Part shown: positions 27,692 to 35,106 of the stretch, piece by piece
How the letters are laid out: the number at the start of each line of letters is the position of its first letter
Numbering within the stretch: position 1 is the first letter of the stretch
Assembly (NCBI RefSeq): GCF_000633395.1
Contig: NZ_AYMU01000024.1
Span: 43,205-107,204 of the forward strand
Length of the DNA: 64,000 nt
Source: Pseudomonas sp. PH1b
GTDB lineage: Bacteria; Pseudomonadota; Gammaproteobacteria; Pseudomonadales; Pseudomonadaceae
Reading direction: 5' to 3'
Translations under genes and position numbers: made by a program
The notes under the pieces: model-generated
The model's database searches: none
What the model saw: the letters and a program-made list of their open reading frames with translations, nothing else
What the model was told of the DNA's origin: nothing

Positions 27692-28879
27692 TCAAGGGTG
27701 GTACAGGTCGTCGCGGGTCCAGGGCAGTTCATGGCTGCCATCGGCATGGGGTTTGACCGCGAGGATCTGGTGCAGGTTGATCCAGCCCTTGGCGAACGCA
27801 TAGGCACAGCCCGCCAGGTAGAGTCGCCAGATTCGCAACGCCTGCTCCGGAACCTGCTGGGCAGCGGCGGCCAGATTGTCTTCCAGGCGTTCGCTCCAGT
27901 GGTCCAGGGTGCGGGCGTAATGCATGCGCAGGCTTTCCACATCGACGATTTCCAGGCCGACCTCACTGATCTGCGCCGAGATCATCGCCAGGTGCGGCAG
28001 CTCGCCGTTGGGAAAGACATAACGCTCGATGAAATCTCCCGCGCCGCGGCCCACCGGGCGCCCGTCGGTATGCTTGGCGGTGATCCCGTGGTTCATCACC
28101 AGGCCGCCTTCGCGCACCGCATTGAACAGGGTCTGGCAATACTCCGGCAGGTTGGCGTGGCCCACGTGTTCGAACATGCCGACGCTGACCACCTTGTCGA
28201 AACGGCCATCCTGGGGCAGGTCGCGATAGTCCAGCAGTTGCAGCTCCACCAGGTCGTCCAGGCCTTCGGCACTCACCCGCTCCCGGGCCAGGGCCAGCTG
28301 TTCCTTGCTCAGGGTGATGCCGAACACCTTGGCGCCGAACTCCCGGGCCGCGTAACGGGCCAGGCCGCCCCAACCGCAGCCGACGTCCAGCAGGTAATCC
28401 CCGGGTTGCAGGCGCAGCTTGCGGCACAGGTGACGGAACTTGGCCTGCTGGGCCTGCTCCAGGGATTCGCTGCCAGTCTCGAAGTAGGCACAGGAATAGG
28501 CCATGTCACTGTCGAGCCAGAGCTGATAGAAGGCGTTGGACAGGTCGTAGTGATAGGAAATGGCCGCGGCGTCGGTGGCCTTGTCGTGCAATGTACGCAC
28601 AGGCTGGTTGTCGTCATTCTCGTCCAGCAGGGCCTGGCTGAGTTCGTCGCATACCCGGATGACTTCGCTGATGGAGCCTTCGAGCTCCAGCTTGCCCTCG
28701 ACGAAGGCCCCCCCCAGGGCGTCCAGGCTGGGATGGGTGAATTGCGCGACCAACTGCGGGTCCTTGACCACAATGGTGACGTTGGGCTCGGGCCCAAGAT
28801 TGAACTCGTGGCCGTCCCAGAGCCGCAGGCGTAAGGGCAATTGCAGATTCTGTAAGGCCGGTGGAAGTTGCGTGAGCAT
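27692..28879 (-). CDS. cfa: cyclopropane-fatty-acyl-phospholipid synthase
   Basis: A 395-residue SAM-dependent enzyme that converts cis-unsaturated acyl chains of membrane lipids to cyclopropane forms, usually in stationary phase. Motifs: N-terminal lipid-binding domain (residues 1-100), SYHYDLSNAFYQLWLDSDMA, the SAM motif LLDVGCGWGGLARYAA (near 168) and VSVGMFEHVGHANLPEY. A strong GGGGGG purine tract lies just upstream of the ATG. A 16-bp perfect palindrome (28896-28911) is 17 bp before the start and may be a repressor site. Located beside cls, it gives a local membrane-lipid pair. Confidence 0.96.
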   Translation of the reverse strand: MLTQLPPALQNLQLPLRLRLWDGHEFNLGPEPNVTIVVKDPQLVAQFTHPSLDALGGAFVEGKLELEGSISEVIRVCDELSQALLDENDDNQPVRTLHDKATDAAAISYHYDLSNAFYQLWLDSDMAYSCAYFETGSESLEQAQQAKFRHLCRKLRLQPGDYLLDVGCGWGGLARYAAREFGAKVFGITLSKEQLALARERVSAEGLDDLVELQLLDYRDLPQDGRFDKVVSVGMFEHVGHANLPEYCQTLFNAVREGGLVMNHGITAKHTDGRPVGRGAGDFIERYVFPNGELPHLAMISAQISEVGLEIVDVESLRMHYARTLDHWSERLEDNLAAAAQQVPEQALRIWRLYLAGCAYAFAKGWINLHQILAVKPHADGSHELPWTRDDLYHP

Positions 28880-28895
28880 GAAAAATCCCCCCTTG

Positions 28896-28911
28896 TTTCA
28901 GACGTCTGAAA
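28896..28911. promoter_or_regulatory. 16-bp perfect palindrome in the cfa leader
   Basis: TTTCAGACGTCTGAAA is fully self-complementary and lies 17 bp upstream of the cfa ATG, next to the ribosome-binding purine tract. Size and symmetry fit a TetR-type operator; the regulator is unknown. Confidence 0.6.
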
Positions 28912-28964
28912 TGAGGGTAGACCATCCTAGAAATTAGCAGGGCTATCGATCTGATAGCGCTTTT

Positions 28965-29753
28965 CTATGATTCGCTGCGTACCACCAGGCCTTCCTCGAC
29001 CCACTGTTTCAGCCAGGTAACCGCCTGCAGCGCAGCCCCCTCGGCATAAGTGACGGCCAGCTCGGCACAGAGTTCCGCAAAAATCCACTGTTCCTCGATC
29101 ATGCCCCGCAATGCCCAGGCTTCTTGCGCCGACAGGCTGCGATAACGGCAGACCCGGTCCGCGCGCCAGACCAGGCACACCTGCTCCTGGTCGAGTAACC
29201 CGGTGTCGGGGAAATCCGCCTGGTCCTTGACTGCGCGCCACTGGGCGACGCTGTTGTAGCGACAGACCAGCCATTGCACGCAAGGCGCCAGGCGCAATTG
29301 CAGAAGTGGCCACTCTTCAGCGCTCAGAACCGCCATGGCCGGCACCGTCAGCACCTGGGCTTCGGCAGCATCGAACGCCAGGGTAAAGGCCCATTCCAGA
29401 CGCGCCAGTTCCGCCAGGGGCTCGCCCTGCTCCGCTATCAGGTGCCCCTGAATGAACTCGGCGAATCCCTGCCCCAGCCAGCGCAAGCTGAAATGCCGGG
29501 ACGGCGTTTGACGAATATAGGCCGCCGCCAGTTGTTCAAACTCCTCATCCCCCAACCAGTGCCAGATTGTCGGGAAGTCGGTGCCCATGACCTCTTGCAG
29601 GCGGGCCAGGTAAGCGTTGTGGTAAATCGCCAGGCCGGTGTCGACATCCAGGGTCGGGCCGCCGATCAGGCTGTCGCCCAGCTCATTCGCTGCCCGGGGC
29701 TGCCCGGCAAGCAGGTAGGCTTCAAAGGCCAGTTGCCAGTCGTTCAGGCGCAT
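28965..29753 (-). CDS. bufC: BufC/HvfC-like partner of the MNIO enzyme (DUF2063)
   Basis: A 262-residue protein of the DUF2063 family, once called a putative DNA-binding domain, now known as the recognition partner of DUF692 enzymes in RiPP biosynthesis (HvfC/BufC). N-terminal half RLNDWQLAFEAYLLAGQ through IYHNAYLARLQEVMGTDFP is typical; the C-terminal half has a winged-helix-like region (LVVRSES end). It overlaps bufB by 10 bp and is the last gene of the operon. Confidence 0.88.
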   Translation of the reverse strand: MRLNDWQLAFEAYLLAGQPRAANELGDSLIGGPTLDVDTGLAIYHNAYLARLQEVMGTDFPTIWHWLGDEEFEQLAAAYIRQTPSRHFSLRWLGQGFAEFIQGHLIAEQGEPLAELARLEWAFTLAFDAAEAQVLTVPAMAVLSAEEWPLLQLRLAPCVQWLVCRYNSVAQWRAVKDQADFPDTGLLDQEQVCLVWRADRVCRYRSLSAQEAWALRGMIEEQWIFAELCAELAVTYAEGAALQAVTWLKQWVEEGLVVRSES

Positions 29754-30589
29754 TGCTGCCTCCCGGCCAAGGTTTGCCGCCCCAGGTCACGGGCCTTGTG
29801 CAACTCCCTGAGCAGCTCGCCCAGGGGCGGGAAATGGTCGTCGCGCTCCAGCAAGGTGGCCACCGGGCCCAAGTGTTCGAGGGTGCTTTGGTACAGCGCC
29901 CAGACCGGATCGCACACCGGATGGTCGTGGGTGTCGATCACGTAGTCGCCATAGTCCTGGTGCCCGGCCAGGTGCAGTTGGCGCACGCGCTCGGCCGGCA
30001 GCCCCTGGATGAAGTGCCAGGGGTCGAATCCATGGTTGCGTGAACTGACGTAGACATTGTTCACGTCCAGCAACAGTTCACAGCCGCTGAGCTGGCTCAG
30101 GGCGGCGAGAAACTCCCACTCGCTGAACGAGTCCGCCGCTGCGCGCACATAGCTGGAGACATTCTCCAGCACCAGCGGACGCTCAAGAATCTCCTGCACC
30201 TGACGCACCCGACCCGCCACGTAGTCCAGGCTTTCTTCGGTGTAGGGCAACGGCAGCAGGTCGTGCAGTTGATGGGCGTTGCCACGGCTCCAGCACAGGT
30301 GATCGGACACCCAGGCCGGCTCGACTCGCCGGGCCAACTGCTTGAGCTGCGCCAGGTAATCCAGGTCCAGGGCATGGGGACCACCGATCGACAGCGACAC
30401 CCCGTGCATCACGATCGGGTAACGCTCGGCAATGGCGTCCAGGTAATAAAGGGCCTTGCCGCCTTCGACCATGAAGTTCTCGGACACCACTTCGAACCAG
30501 TCGACATCCGGTGCTTCATCGAGAATCTGCTGGTAGTAGGCACTGCGCAAACCCAGGCCGTAGCCCAGGCTTGGAGATAAATCAGACAT
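29744..30589 (-). CDS. bufB: BufB-like multinuclear non-heme iron oxidase (DUF692/MNIO)
   Basis: A 281-residue TIM-barrel enzyme of the DUF692 (MNIO) family, which modifies cysteines of precursor peptides in an iron- and oxygen-dependent way. Visible metal and active-site residues: SENFMVEGGK, VMHGVSLSIGG, VSDHLCWSRG, LENVSSYV, LLLDVNNVYVSS, LHLAGHQ and DTHDHPVCDPVW. An AGGAG 7 nt before the ATG at 30589 decides the start; a longer form from 30637 would run into the intergenic hairpin. It is expected to act on the product of the gene immediately upstream. Confidence 0.93.
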   Translation of the reverse strand: MSDLSPSLGYGLGLRSAYYQQILDEAPDVDWFEVVSENFMVEGGKALYYLDAIAERYPIVMHGVSLSIGGPHALDLDYLAQLKQLARRVEPAWVSDHLCWSRGNAHQLHDLLPLPYTEESLDYVAGRVRQVQEILERPLVLENVSSYVRAAADSFSEWEFLAALSQLSGCELLLDVNNVYVSSRNHGFDPWHFIQGLPAERVRQLHLAGHQDYGDYVIDTHDHPVCDPVWALYQSTLEHLGPVATLLERDDHFPPLGELLRELHKARDLGRQTLAGRQQCA

Positions 30590-30609
30590 CGTGAACTCCT
30601 TGCGAAGTG

Positions 30610-30643
30610 GCCGCAGTGGTGGGGTTGCCAAGGCCACTGCGGC
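30610..30643 (-). terminator. intercistronic hairpin between bufA and bufB (attenuator candidate)
   Basis: A perfect 10-bp inverted repeat (GCCGCAGTGG / CCACTGCGGC) with a 14-nt loop lies in the 70-bp gap between precursor and maturase genes. It would let more precursor mRNA be made or stabilised than maturase mRNA. Confidence 0.6.
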
Positions 30644-30659
30644 AGCACTCGATCGCCGC

Positions 30660-30911
30660 TTACTCGCCGACTTTGCCGCCCGCTTTTTCGCACGCCGACT
30701 GAGTCATGGCCTTGAAGCCCTGGCCTTTGCAGGCGCCCATGCCCTTGCAGGCGTGGTCCTTGGTCTTGCAGTCGTTCTGGCCTTTGCAAGCGTTGACGCC
30801 GTAACAGTGAACCTGGGCATCGGCGGCCGATGCTTGAGTGACGACACCGGCAAACATGGTGGCGGCAGCAAAAGCCAAGGCAGCGCCGGCAGCGGTTTTC
30901 TTCATGTTCAT
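30660..30911 (-). CDS. bufA: bufferin-type RiPP precursor (DUF2282-like), putative metallophore
   Basis: An 83-residue precursor with a Sec signal (MNMKKTAAGAALAFAAATMF, cleavage after QASA) and a 54-residue mature part with six cysteines at mature positions 7, 13, 19, 26, 32 and 45 in a regular CKG pattern (CYGVNACKGQ, CKTKDHACKG, ACKGQGF). This fits the bufferin family: peptides modified by a DUF692 enzyme and exported to bind copper or related metals (known for characterised members). It lacks EGKCG repeats. A GAGGA Shine-Dalgarno 7 nt upstream fixes the ATG at 30911. It is the first gene of the bufABC unit, 186 bp downstream of the P-type ATPase on the same strand. Confidence 0.9.
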   Translation of the reverse strand: MNMKKTAAGAALAFAAATMFAGVVTQASAADAQVHCYGVNACKGQNDCKTKDHACKGMGACKGQGFKAMTQSACEKAGGKVGE

Positions 30912-30986
30912 TTTTATTTCCTCAAGAGTCGCAGGGGGAGCGACGGGAAGCTTGTTCAATCCCGTCATAGCACTAGAGAGGGAAGC

Positions 30987-31010
30987 GATCCCGGCGTTAC
31001 AGCCGGGATC
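30987..31010. terminator. 9-bp stem-loop between P-type ATPase and bufA
   Basis: GATCCCGGC / GCCGGGATC with a 6-nt loop lies 88 bp downstream of the ATPase stop and 76 bp upstream of bufA. It has no U tract on the reading strand. It could terminate the ATPase operon or be an operator of the buf promoter. Confidence 0.45.
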
Positions 31011-31097
31011 AAAATAAATGTGAAAAGTGCAGAAAGGCCTCGCCGGCAGCTGGGTTCTTCCCCGGGCGATGGCGTTGCGCGAGCAGCAAAACCCTCT

Positions 31098-32999
31098 TCA
31101 GAGCTTCAACAACGGCTCCTGAAACCGCAGCAGGCGCCCGGCATTGCCCAGCACCAGCAAGGTGCTGAGGTTGTGCAGTATCGCGGCGATCATCGCCCCC
31201 GCCGCCCCCAGCCAGCCGAATGCGGCAAAGGCGACGATGGCCAGGGTCCAGCCCAGGCCGATGATCACGTTGACCTGCAAGGTCTGCCGGCACTCGCGGC
31301 TCAGGCGCACGCAGGTACCCAGGCGCCGCAGGTCGCTGCCGATCAGCACCACGTCCGCCGAGGCCAGGGCAATGTCCGCGCCACCGGCGCCCATGGCGAC
31401 GCCCACCACCCCGGCCTTGAGCGCCAGGGAATCGTTGATGCCGTCCCCTACCACCATCGGCCGGAAACCCTTGGCGATTTCCCCGAGCACACGCTTGAGC
31501 TTGTCTTCCGGCAGGGCTTGGGCCTCGACATCACTGATGCCCACGTCCAGGGCCAGGCTGTCCGCCACGCTCTGCCGATCCCCCGTCAGCAGCAACTGGC
31601 GCCCCAGCCCCAGTTCGCGCAGTTCACCCAGGGCCTGCCGGGCTTCGGGTTTGACGCTGTCCGCCAGCAGCAACCACCCCAGGAACTGGCCATCGAGTGC
31701 CAGACCGGCGATCGGTCCGTCATGGGCCGGCACCGGGCGAGTGCTGATGCCCAACTGCTGGAACAATTCCGGACGCCCAAGAGCCGCCTCGCCCTCCTCG
31801 GTCCGCGCTACTACACCCAGGCCCTGGCGCTCATGAATCTCACTCAAGGGCCAATGCTGCTCCGGGGGCACCAGTCCTGCCAGTGCCCGGCTCACCGGAT
31901 GGCTGCTGGCAGCACCCAGGCTGGCTGCCAGATCGAGCATGCCCGGTTGATCTTCCCCGAGGCTGTCGATGGCCTGCAGGCGCAAGCTGCCGTAGGTCAG
32001 GGTGCCGGTCTTGTCCACCACCAGCGAGGTCAGGTCCGCCAGCTCCTCGAGAAATGCCGAACTGCGGATCAGGATGCCGTGGCGCGCCGCCACGGCGATC
32101 CCGGCGATGGCAGTGGCCGGCGCCGAGAGCACCAAAGCACAGGGACAGGCGGCCACCAGCACCGCGAGCATGGCCTGGGCATCATTGGTGATGAACCAGG
32201 TCACGGCTGCCAACAGCAAGACCAGCACCAGATAACTGCCGGCATAACGCTCCAGTAACCGGGTGATCGGCGGCTTGGCCCGCTCGGCGCCTTGCATCAG
32301 GGCAATCACCTTGCCCAGGGTCGACTCCTCGCCGGTACGGGTCACTTGCAGGCGCAACAGGCCATCGAGGTTGATTGCCCCGCCGAACACTTGCGTACCC
32401 ACAGTTGCCTCCAACGGCACCGACTCACCGGTGATCGGCGCGGTGTCCAGGCTCGCTTGGCCGGATACCACCAGGCCATCGGCGGGCACCCGATCTCCCG
32501 CGCGAACTTCCACCAGGTCACCCGCCTTGAGCTCGGCGTTGTCCACTTCCTGCACGCTGCCATCGGCCTGCACCCGCCGCGCCTGGCTGCGGGTCAGGCG
32601 GCCCAGGGCATGGATGGCTTCCTGGGAGCCGATGACGCTGCGCTCTTCCAGCACATGGCCGAAAATCATGATGATCGGCAGCAAGGCCGCGGTCAGCAGG
32701 TCACCGGTGGCCCAGGCGCCCAGCATGGCCAGGGCGATCAATTGGTCGGTGATGCCATGCAGGCTCGGATAGCGCAGGCTGAACCAGGCCGAGCGCATCA
32801 CCGGCACCGCCACCAGCAACGAAGCCACGCCCAGCAACAACTGGCTGACGCCGATTTGCTCGGGGGCCAGCCAGCGCCACACCAGGCCAAGCCCCAACAG
32901 ACCCAAGGCCAGCATGGCCAGCGTCAGTTGGCGTGCGGCGCTGCGTTGTTCGGCCGAGGTCAGCATGCTGACGGGAGCCGCGTGGGTAGAAGCACTCAT
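31098..32999 (-). CDS. P1B-type metal-transporting ATPase without N-terminal metal-binding domain
   Basis: A 633-residue heavy-metal ATPase. Motifs: A-domain TGES (DTAPITGESVPLE), metal-site AACPCALVLSAPATA (CPC), phosphorylation DKTGTLTYGSL, SHPVSRALAG (HP motif), GDGINDSLALKAG, and C-terminal helix ILHNLSTLLVLGNAGRLL (HNLST). The HNxST form is neither the copper type nor the classical ZntA type, so the metal is not certain. There is no HMA or CxxC N-terminal domain; the His-rich tail of the SPFH protein two genes upstream may supply that function (inference). It is the last gene of a four-gene operon; its ATG overlaps the previous stop (ATGA). Confidence 0.9.
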   Translation of the reverse strand: MSASTHAAPVSMLTSAEQRSAARQLTLAMLALGLLGLGLVWRWLAPEQIGVSQLLLGVASLLVAVPVMRSAWFSLRYPSLHGITDQLIALAMLGAWATGDLLTAALLPIIMIFGHVLEERSVIGSQEAIHALGRLTRSQARRVQADGSVQEVDNAELKAGDLVEVRAGDRVPADGLVVSGQASLDTAPITGESVPLEATVGTQVFGGAINLDGLLRLQVTRTGEESTLGKVIALMQGAERAKPPITRLLERYAGSYLVLVLLLAAVTWFITNDAQAMLAVLVAACPCALVLSAPATAIAGIAVAARHGILIRSSAFLEELADLTSLVVDKTGTLTYGSLRLQAIDSLGEDQPGMLDLAASLGAASSHPVSRALAGLVPPEQHWPLSEIHERQGLGVVARTEEGEAALGRPELFQQLGISTRPVPAHDGPIAGLALDGQFLGWLLLADSVKPEARQALGELRELGLGRQLLLTGDRQSVADSLALDVGISDVEAQALPEDKLKRVLGEIAKGFRPMVVGDGINDSLALKAGVVGVAMGAGGADIALASADVVLIGSDLRRLGTCVRLSRECRQTLQVNVIIGLGWTLAIVAFAAFGWLGAAGAMIAAILHNLSTLLVLGNAGRLLRFQEPLLKL

Positions 33000-34054
33000 T
33001 GTTCGGCTCCCTGAATGATCAGGCGGGAATCGTCTTGGGGATTGACCGTAGTCACCGAGCCGGCCTGCCCGAGGATCTTCGGCAAGCGTTCACGGTAGAG
33101 ACGCAGGAGCATTTCCGGATCACTGCCATTGCGCTGGGCCTCGGCCAGGCTCTGCACGGTGGCTGTCTGGGCACGGGCCAAAGCCAGGCGTTCGCTGGCC
33201 TGGGCATGGGCCACTTGCAGGCTGCGGTCGGCCTGTTCGTTGGCACCCTGGGTCAGTTTTTCCGCCTCGGTACGGGCGTTGGCCACCGCCTTGTCGGCTT
33301 GCTGGCTGGCCGTCAGTACCGCGTTGAAAGCACTCACCGCCGGTCCCGGCAGGCTCGATTGCACGTCCACACGAGTGACTTCAAGGCCGATTCCCTGCCC
33401 GCTGGCAGTCAGCTCTGCCAAACGCTGATTGATGCCTTGCAGCAGGTCGCCACGCAAACGCTCACGACGCTCGGCAGCTTGATGATCGTTGCCGATCAAT
33501 TCCGGGCGTGCCACCAGGATGGTGTCCAGGTCGCGAGCAGCGGTCAGCGCCAGGGCGCTGCGTGTCACCAGCCTGTCGAGAGCCGGCAGCACATGGTCGC
33601 CCTGCAAGACATAGGCAAAGGGTTCGCTGACCTTGTAGAAGACTCGCACATCCAATTGCACCACCCCGGCATCGCCAGTGAGCAGGTAGCCCGATCCCGC
33701 CAGGGCATCGCTCAATGGCGTGGCCAGGCTCGCGACCCGGTCCCCTTCCAGGGCTGCGTCGGAGCGCAGTAAACCTTCGACCCGACGCTCCAGCACCCGA
33801 TCGGCGGCCGGTAACAACACCACCTGTTCAAATGGACGGGGCCAGGCCAGCAACAGCCCGGCGTTCTGCACCCGTTGCAGGGCGCCGAAGTGCAGGGCCA
33901 GGGCACGATTCTGCGGATCAATCTGCCGCACATTGGAGCCAGCCCAGGCCAGCGCCGCCAACACCGTGACCGCGTACAAGGCGATAAACGCCAGGCGGCC
34001 GGCCTGAATCCACGGGCTGCTCAACTCACTTGTTCCACGTGGAACCTTGTTCAT
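32996..34054 (-). CDS. SPFH/band-7 membrane protein, HflK/HflC-like (third of three)
   Basis: A 352-residue protein with one N-terminal transmembrane helix (LAFIALYAVTVLAALAWAG, residues about 20-40), an SPFH domain (VRQIDPQNRALALHFGALQ to about residue 230) and a long charged coiled coil (ASQQADKAVANARTEAEKL, from about 245). HflK/HflC-type proteins form large membrane cages that organise proteases and lipids. The ATG overlaps the upstream stop and its own stop overlaps the ATPase start, so translation is coupled. A perfect parS-type site overlaps codons 3-8 (NKVPRG). Confidence 0.88.
   Translation of the reverse strand: MNKVPRGTSELSSPWIQAGRLAFIALYAVTVLAALAWAGSNVRQIDPQNRALALHFGALQRVQNAGLLLAWPRPFEQVVLLPAADRVLERRVEGLLRSDAALEGDRVASLATPLSDALAGSGYLLTGDAGVVQLDVRVFYKVSEPFAYVLQGDHVLPALDRLVTRSALALTAARDLDTILVARPELIGNDHQAAERRERLRGDLLQGINQRLAELTASGQGIGLEVTRVDVQSSLPGPAVSAFNAVLTASQQADKAVANARTEAEKLTQGANEQADRSLQVAHAQASERLALARAQTATVQSLAEAQRNGSDPEMLLRLYRERLPKILGQAGSVTTVNPQDDSRLIIQGAEQ
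34031..34046. other. parS-type centromere site 2 (ParB-binding), inside an SPFH gene
   Basis: TGTTCCACGTGGAACC carries the same perfect 14-bp palindrome GTTCCACGTGGAAC as site 1 and matches the Pseudomonas parS sequence over 16 bp. It lies 15.8 kb from site 1. Confidence 0.9.
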
Positions 34055-35106
34055 GGCTGCGATCCGCCGGCTTTACCCGGCAGGCTCGGCGGCCCGTCCA
34101 CCAGCACCCGGAACGGTGCCGCATCCGTGCGCAGGATCAGCTTGGTGCCAGGGGTCACCACGGTGCCAAGGGTGTCCAGGGAGCGCAGCAGGTTATACAG
34201 CTGCGGCGAACTGGCGTAGGCGCGGCCATAAATCTGCGCGGCCTCGACCCGGGACTGGGCCTCGATATCCGCCGCCTTTACCGTGGCGTCGGCCTGGACA
34301 ATCCGCGCGTCGCGCTCGGCGGCGGAACGAATCTGCGCCGCCTCGCGCTTGCCGACAGCCGTGCGTTCAGTGGCGATGGTTTCCCGCTCGGCACGCATGC
34401 GATCCACGGTGGCGGTCAGGGTCACCGACGGCAGGGTCAGGCGTTCGATGCCCACCTGCACCACTCGCACCCCGTAGGTGGCGAGCAGCTGCTGGTCGAT
34501 CTGCTTGCGCAGCTGTGCTTCGAAGTCGGCGATCCGCACCTGGCTGGCATCGGTGTTCACCAGATTGGCCAGGTCGAAACTGCTGGCCGTGGTTTCCAGG
34601 GCCGAGCCGACAAAGGTGCGGATCTGCCGCGCGGCTTCATCCGGCTGGTTCTGCACCGCCCGCATGAAGCGCTGCACGTTGTCCGGATCGCCCTCCACCC
34701 GCCAGGCCACATAGGCCTGGACGATGATGCGCAAACCGTCACGGGTGCCGACATCCTGCAAACCGCTGGAGGTGGTGCGCAAGCGCAGGTCCACTGGAAT
34801 CGCTGCTTCGAAAGGCGCCGGCCAGCGCCAGTTCAGCCCCGGCTCCAGCAGCACCCGCGCCGGATTGCCGAAGCGCGTGATCACCGTGGCTTCGCCGGAG
34901 CGCACCTGCACCAGGCAAGCGGCAGCTACGGCAAACAGCACCAGCAGCAGCGCCCAGCCCATGCGCCGCCAGGGGAAAGGCCCCGCCTCGGCCGGCGCGC
35001 CGTGATGGTGGTGGTGGTGACCGTGATGGTGATGATGGCCATGGTCGTGATCGTGGGCGGCGTGATCGTGGGCGGCGTGATCGTGGGAGTGGGAGGACTG
35101 GCTCAA
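34051..35106 (-). CDS. SPFH/band-7 protein with histidine-rich N-terminal tail (HflC-like, second of three)
   Basis: A 351-residue protein. Its first 36 residues contain 19 histidines (SHSHDHAAHDH, then runs of five and six His), a likely metal-binding tail. Then come one transmembrane helix (GWALLLVLFAVAAACLV, residues about 49-66), an SPFH domain (RSGEATVITRFGNPARVLLEPG onward) and a coiled coil with KREAAQIRSAAERDARIVQA. The start is TTG at 35106, overlapping the upstream stop; AGGAG lies 7 nt before it, and the next in-frame ATG (about residue 47) would remove the tail. With the P1B ATPase in the same operon, the tail may collect or sense Zn, Ni, Co or Cu on the cytoplasmic side. Confidence 0.88.
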   Translation of the reverse strand: MSQSSHSHDHAAHDHAAHDHDHGHHHHHGHHHHHHGAPAEAGPFPWRRMGWALLLVLFAVAAACLVQVRSGEATVITRFGNPARVLLEPGLNWRWPAPFEAAIPVDLRLRTTSSGLQDVGTRDGLRIIVQAYVAWRVEGDPDNVQRFMRAVQNQPDEAARQIRTFVGSALETTASSFDLANLVNTDASQVRIADFEAQLRKQIDQQLLATYGVRVVQVGIERLTLPSVTLTATVDRMRAERETIATERTAVGKREAAQIRSAAERDARIVQADATVKAADIEAQSRVEAAQIYGRAYASSPQLYNLLRSLDTLGTVVTPGTKLILRTDAAPFRVLVDGPPSLPGKAGGSQP

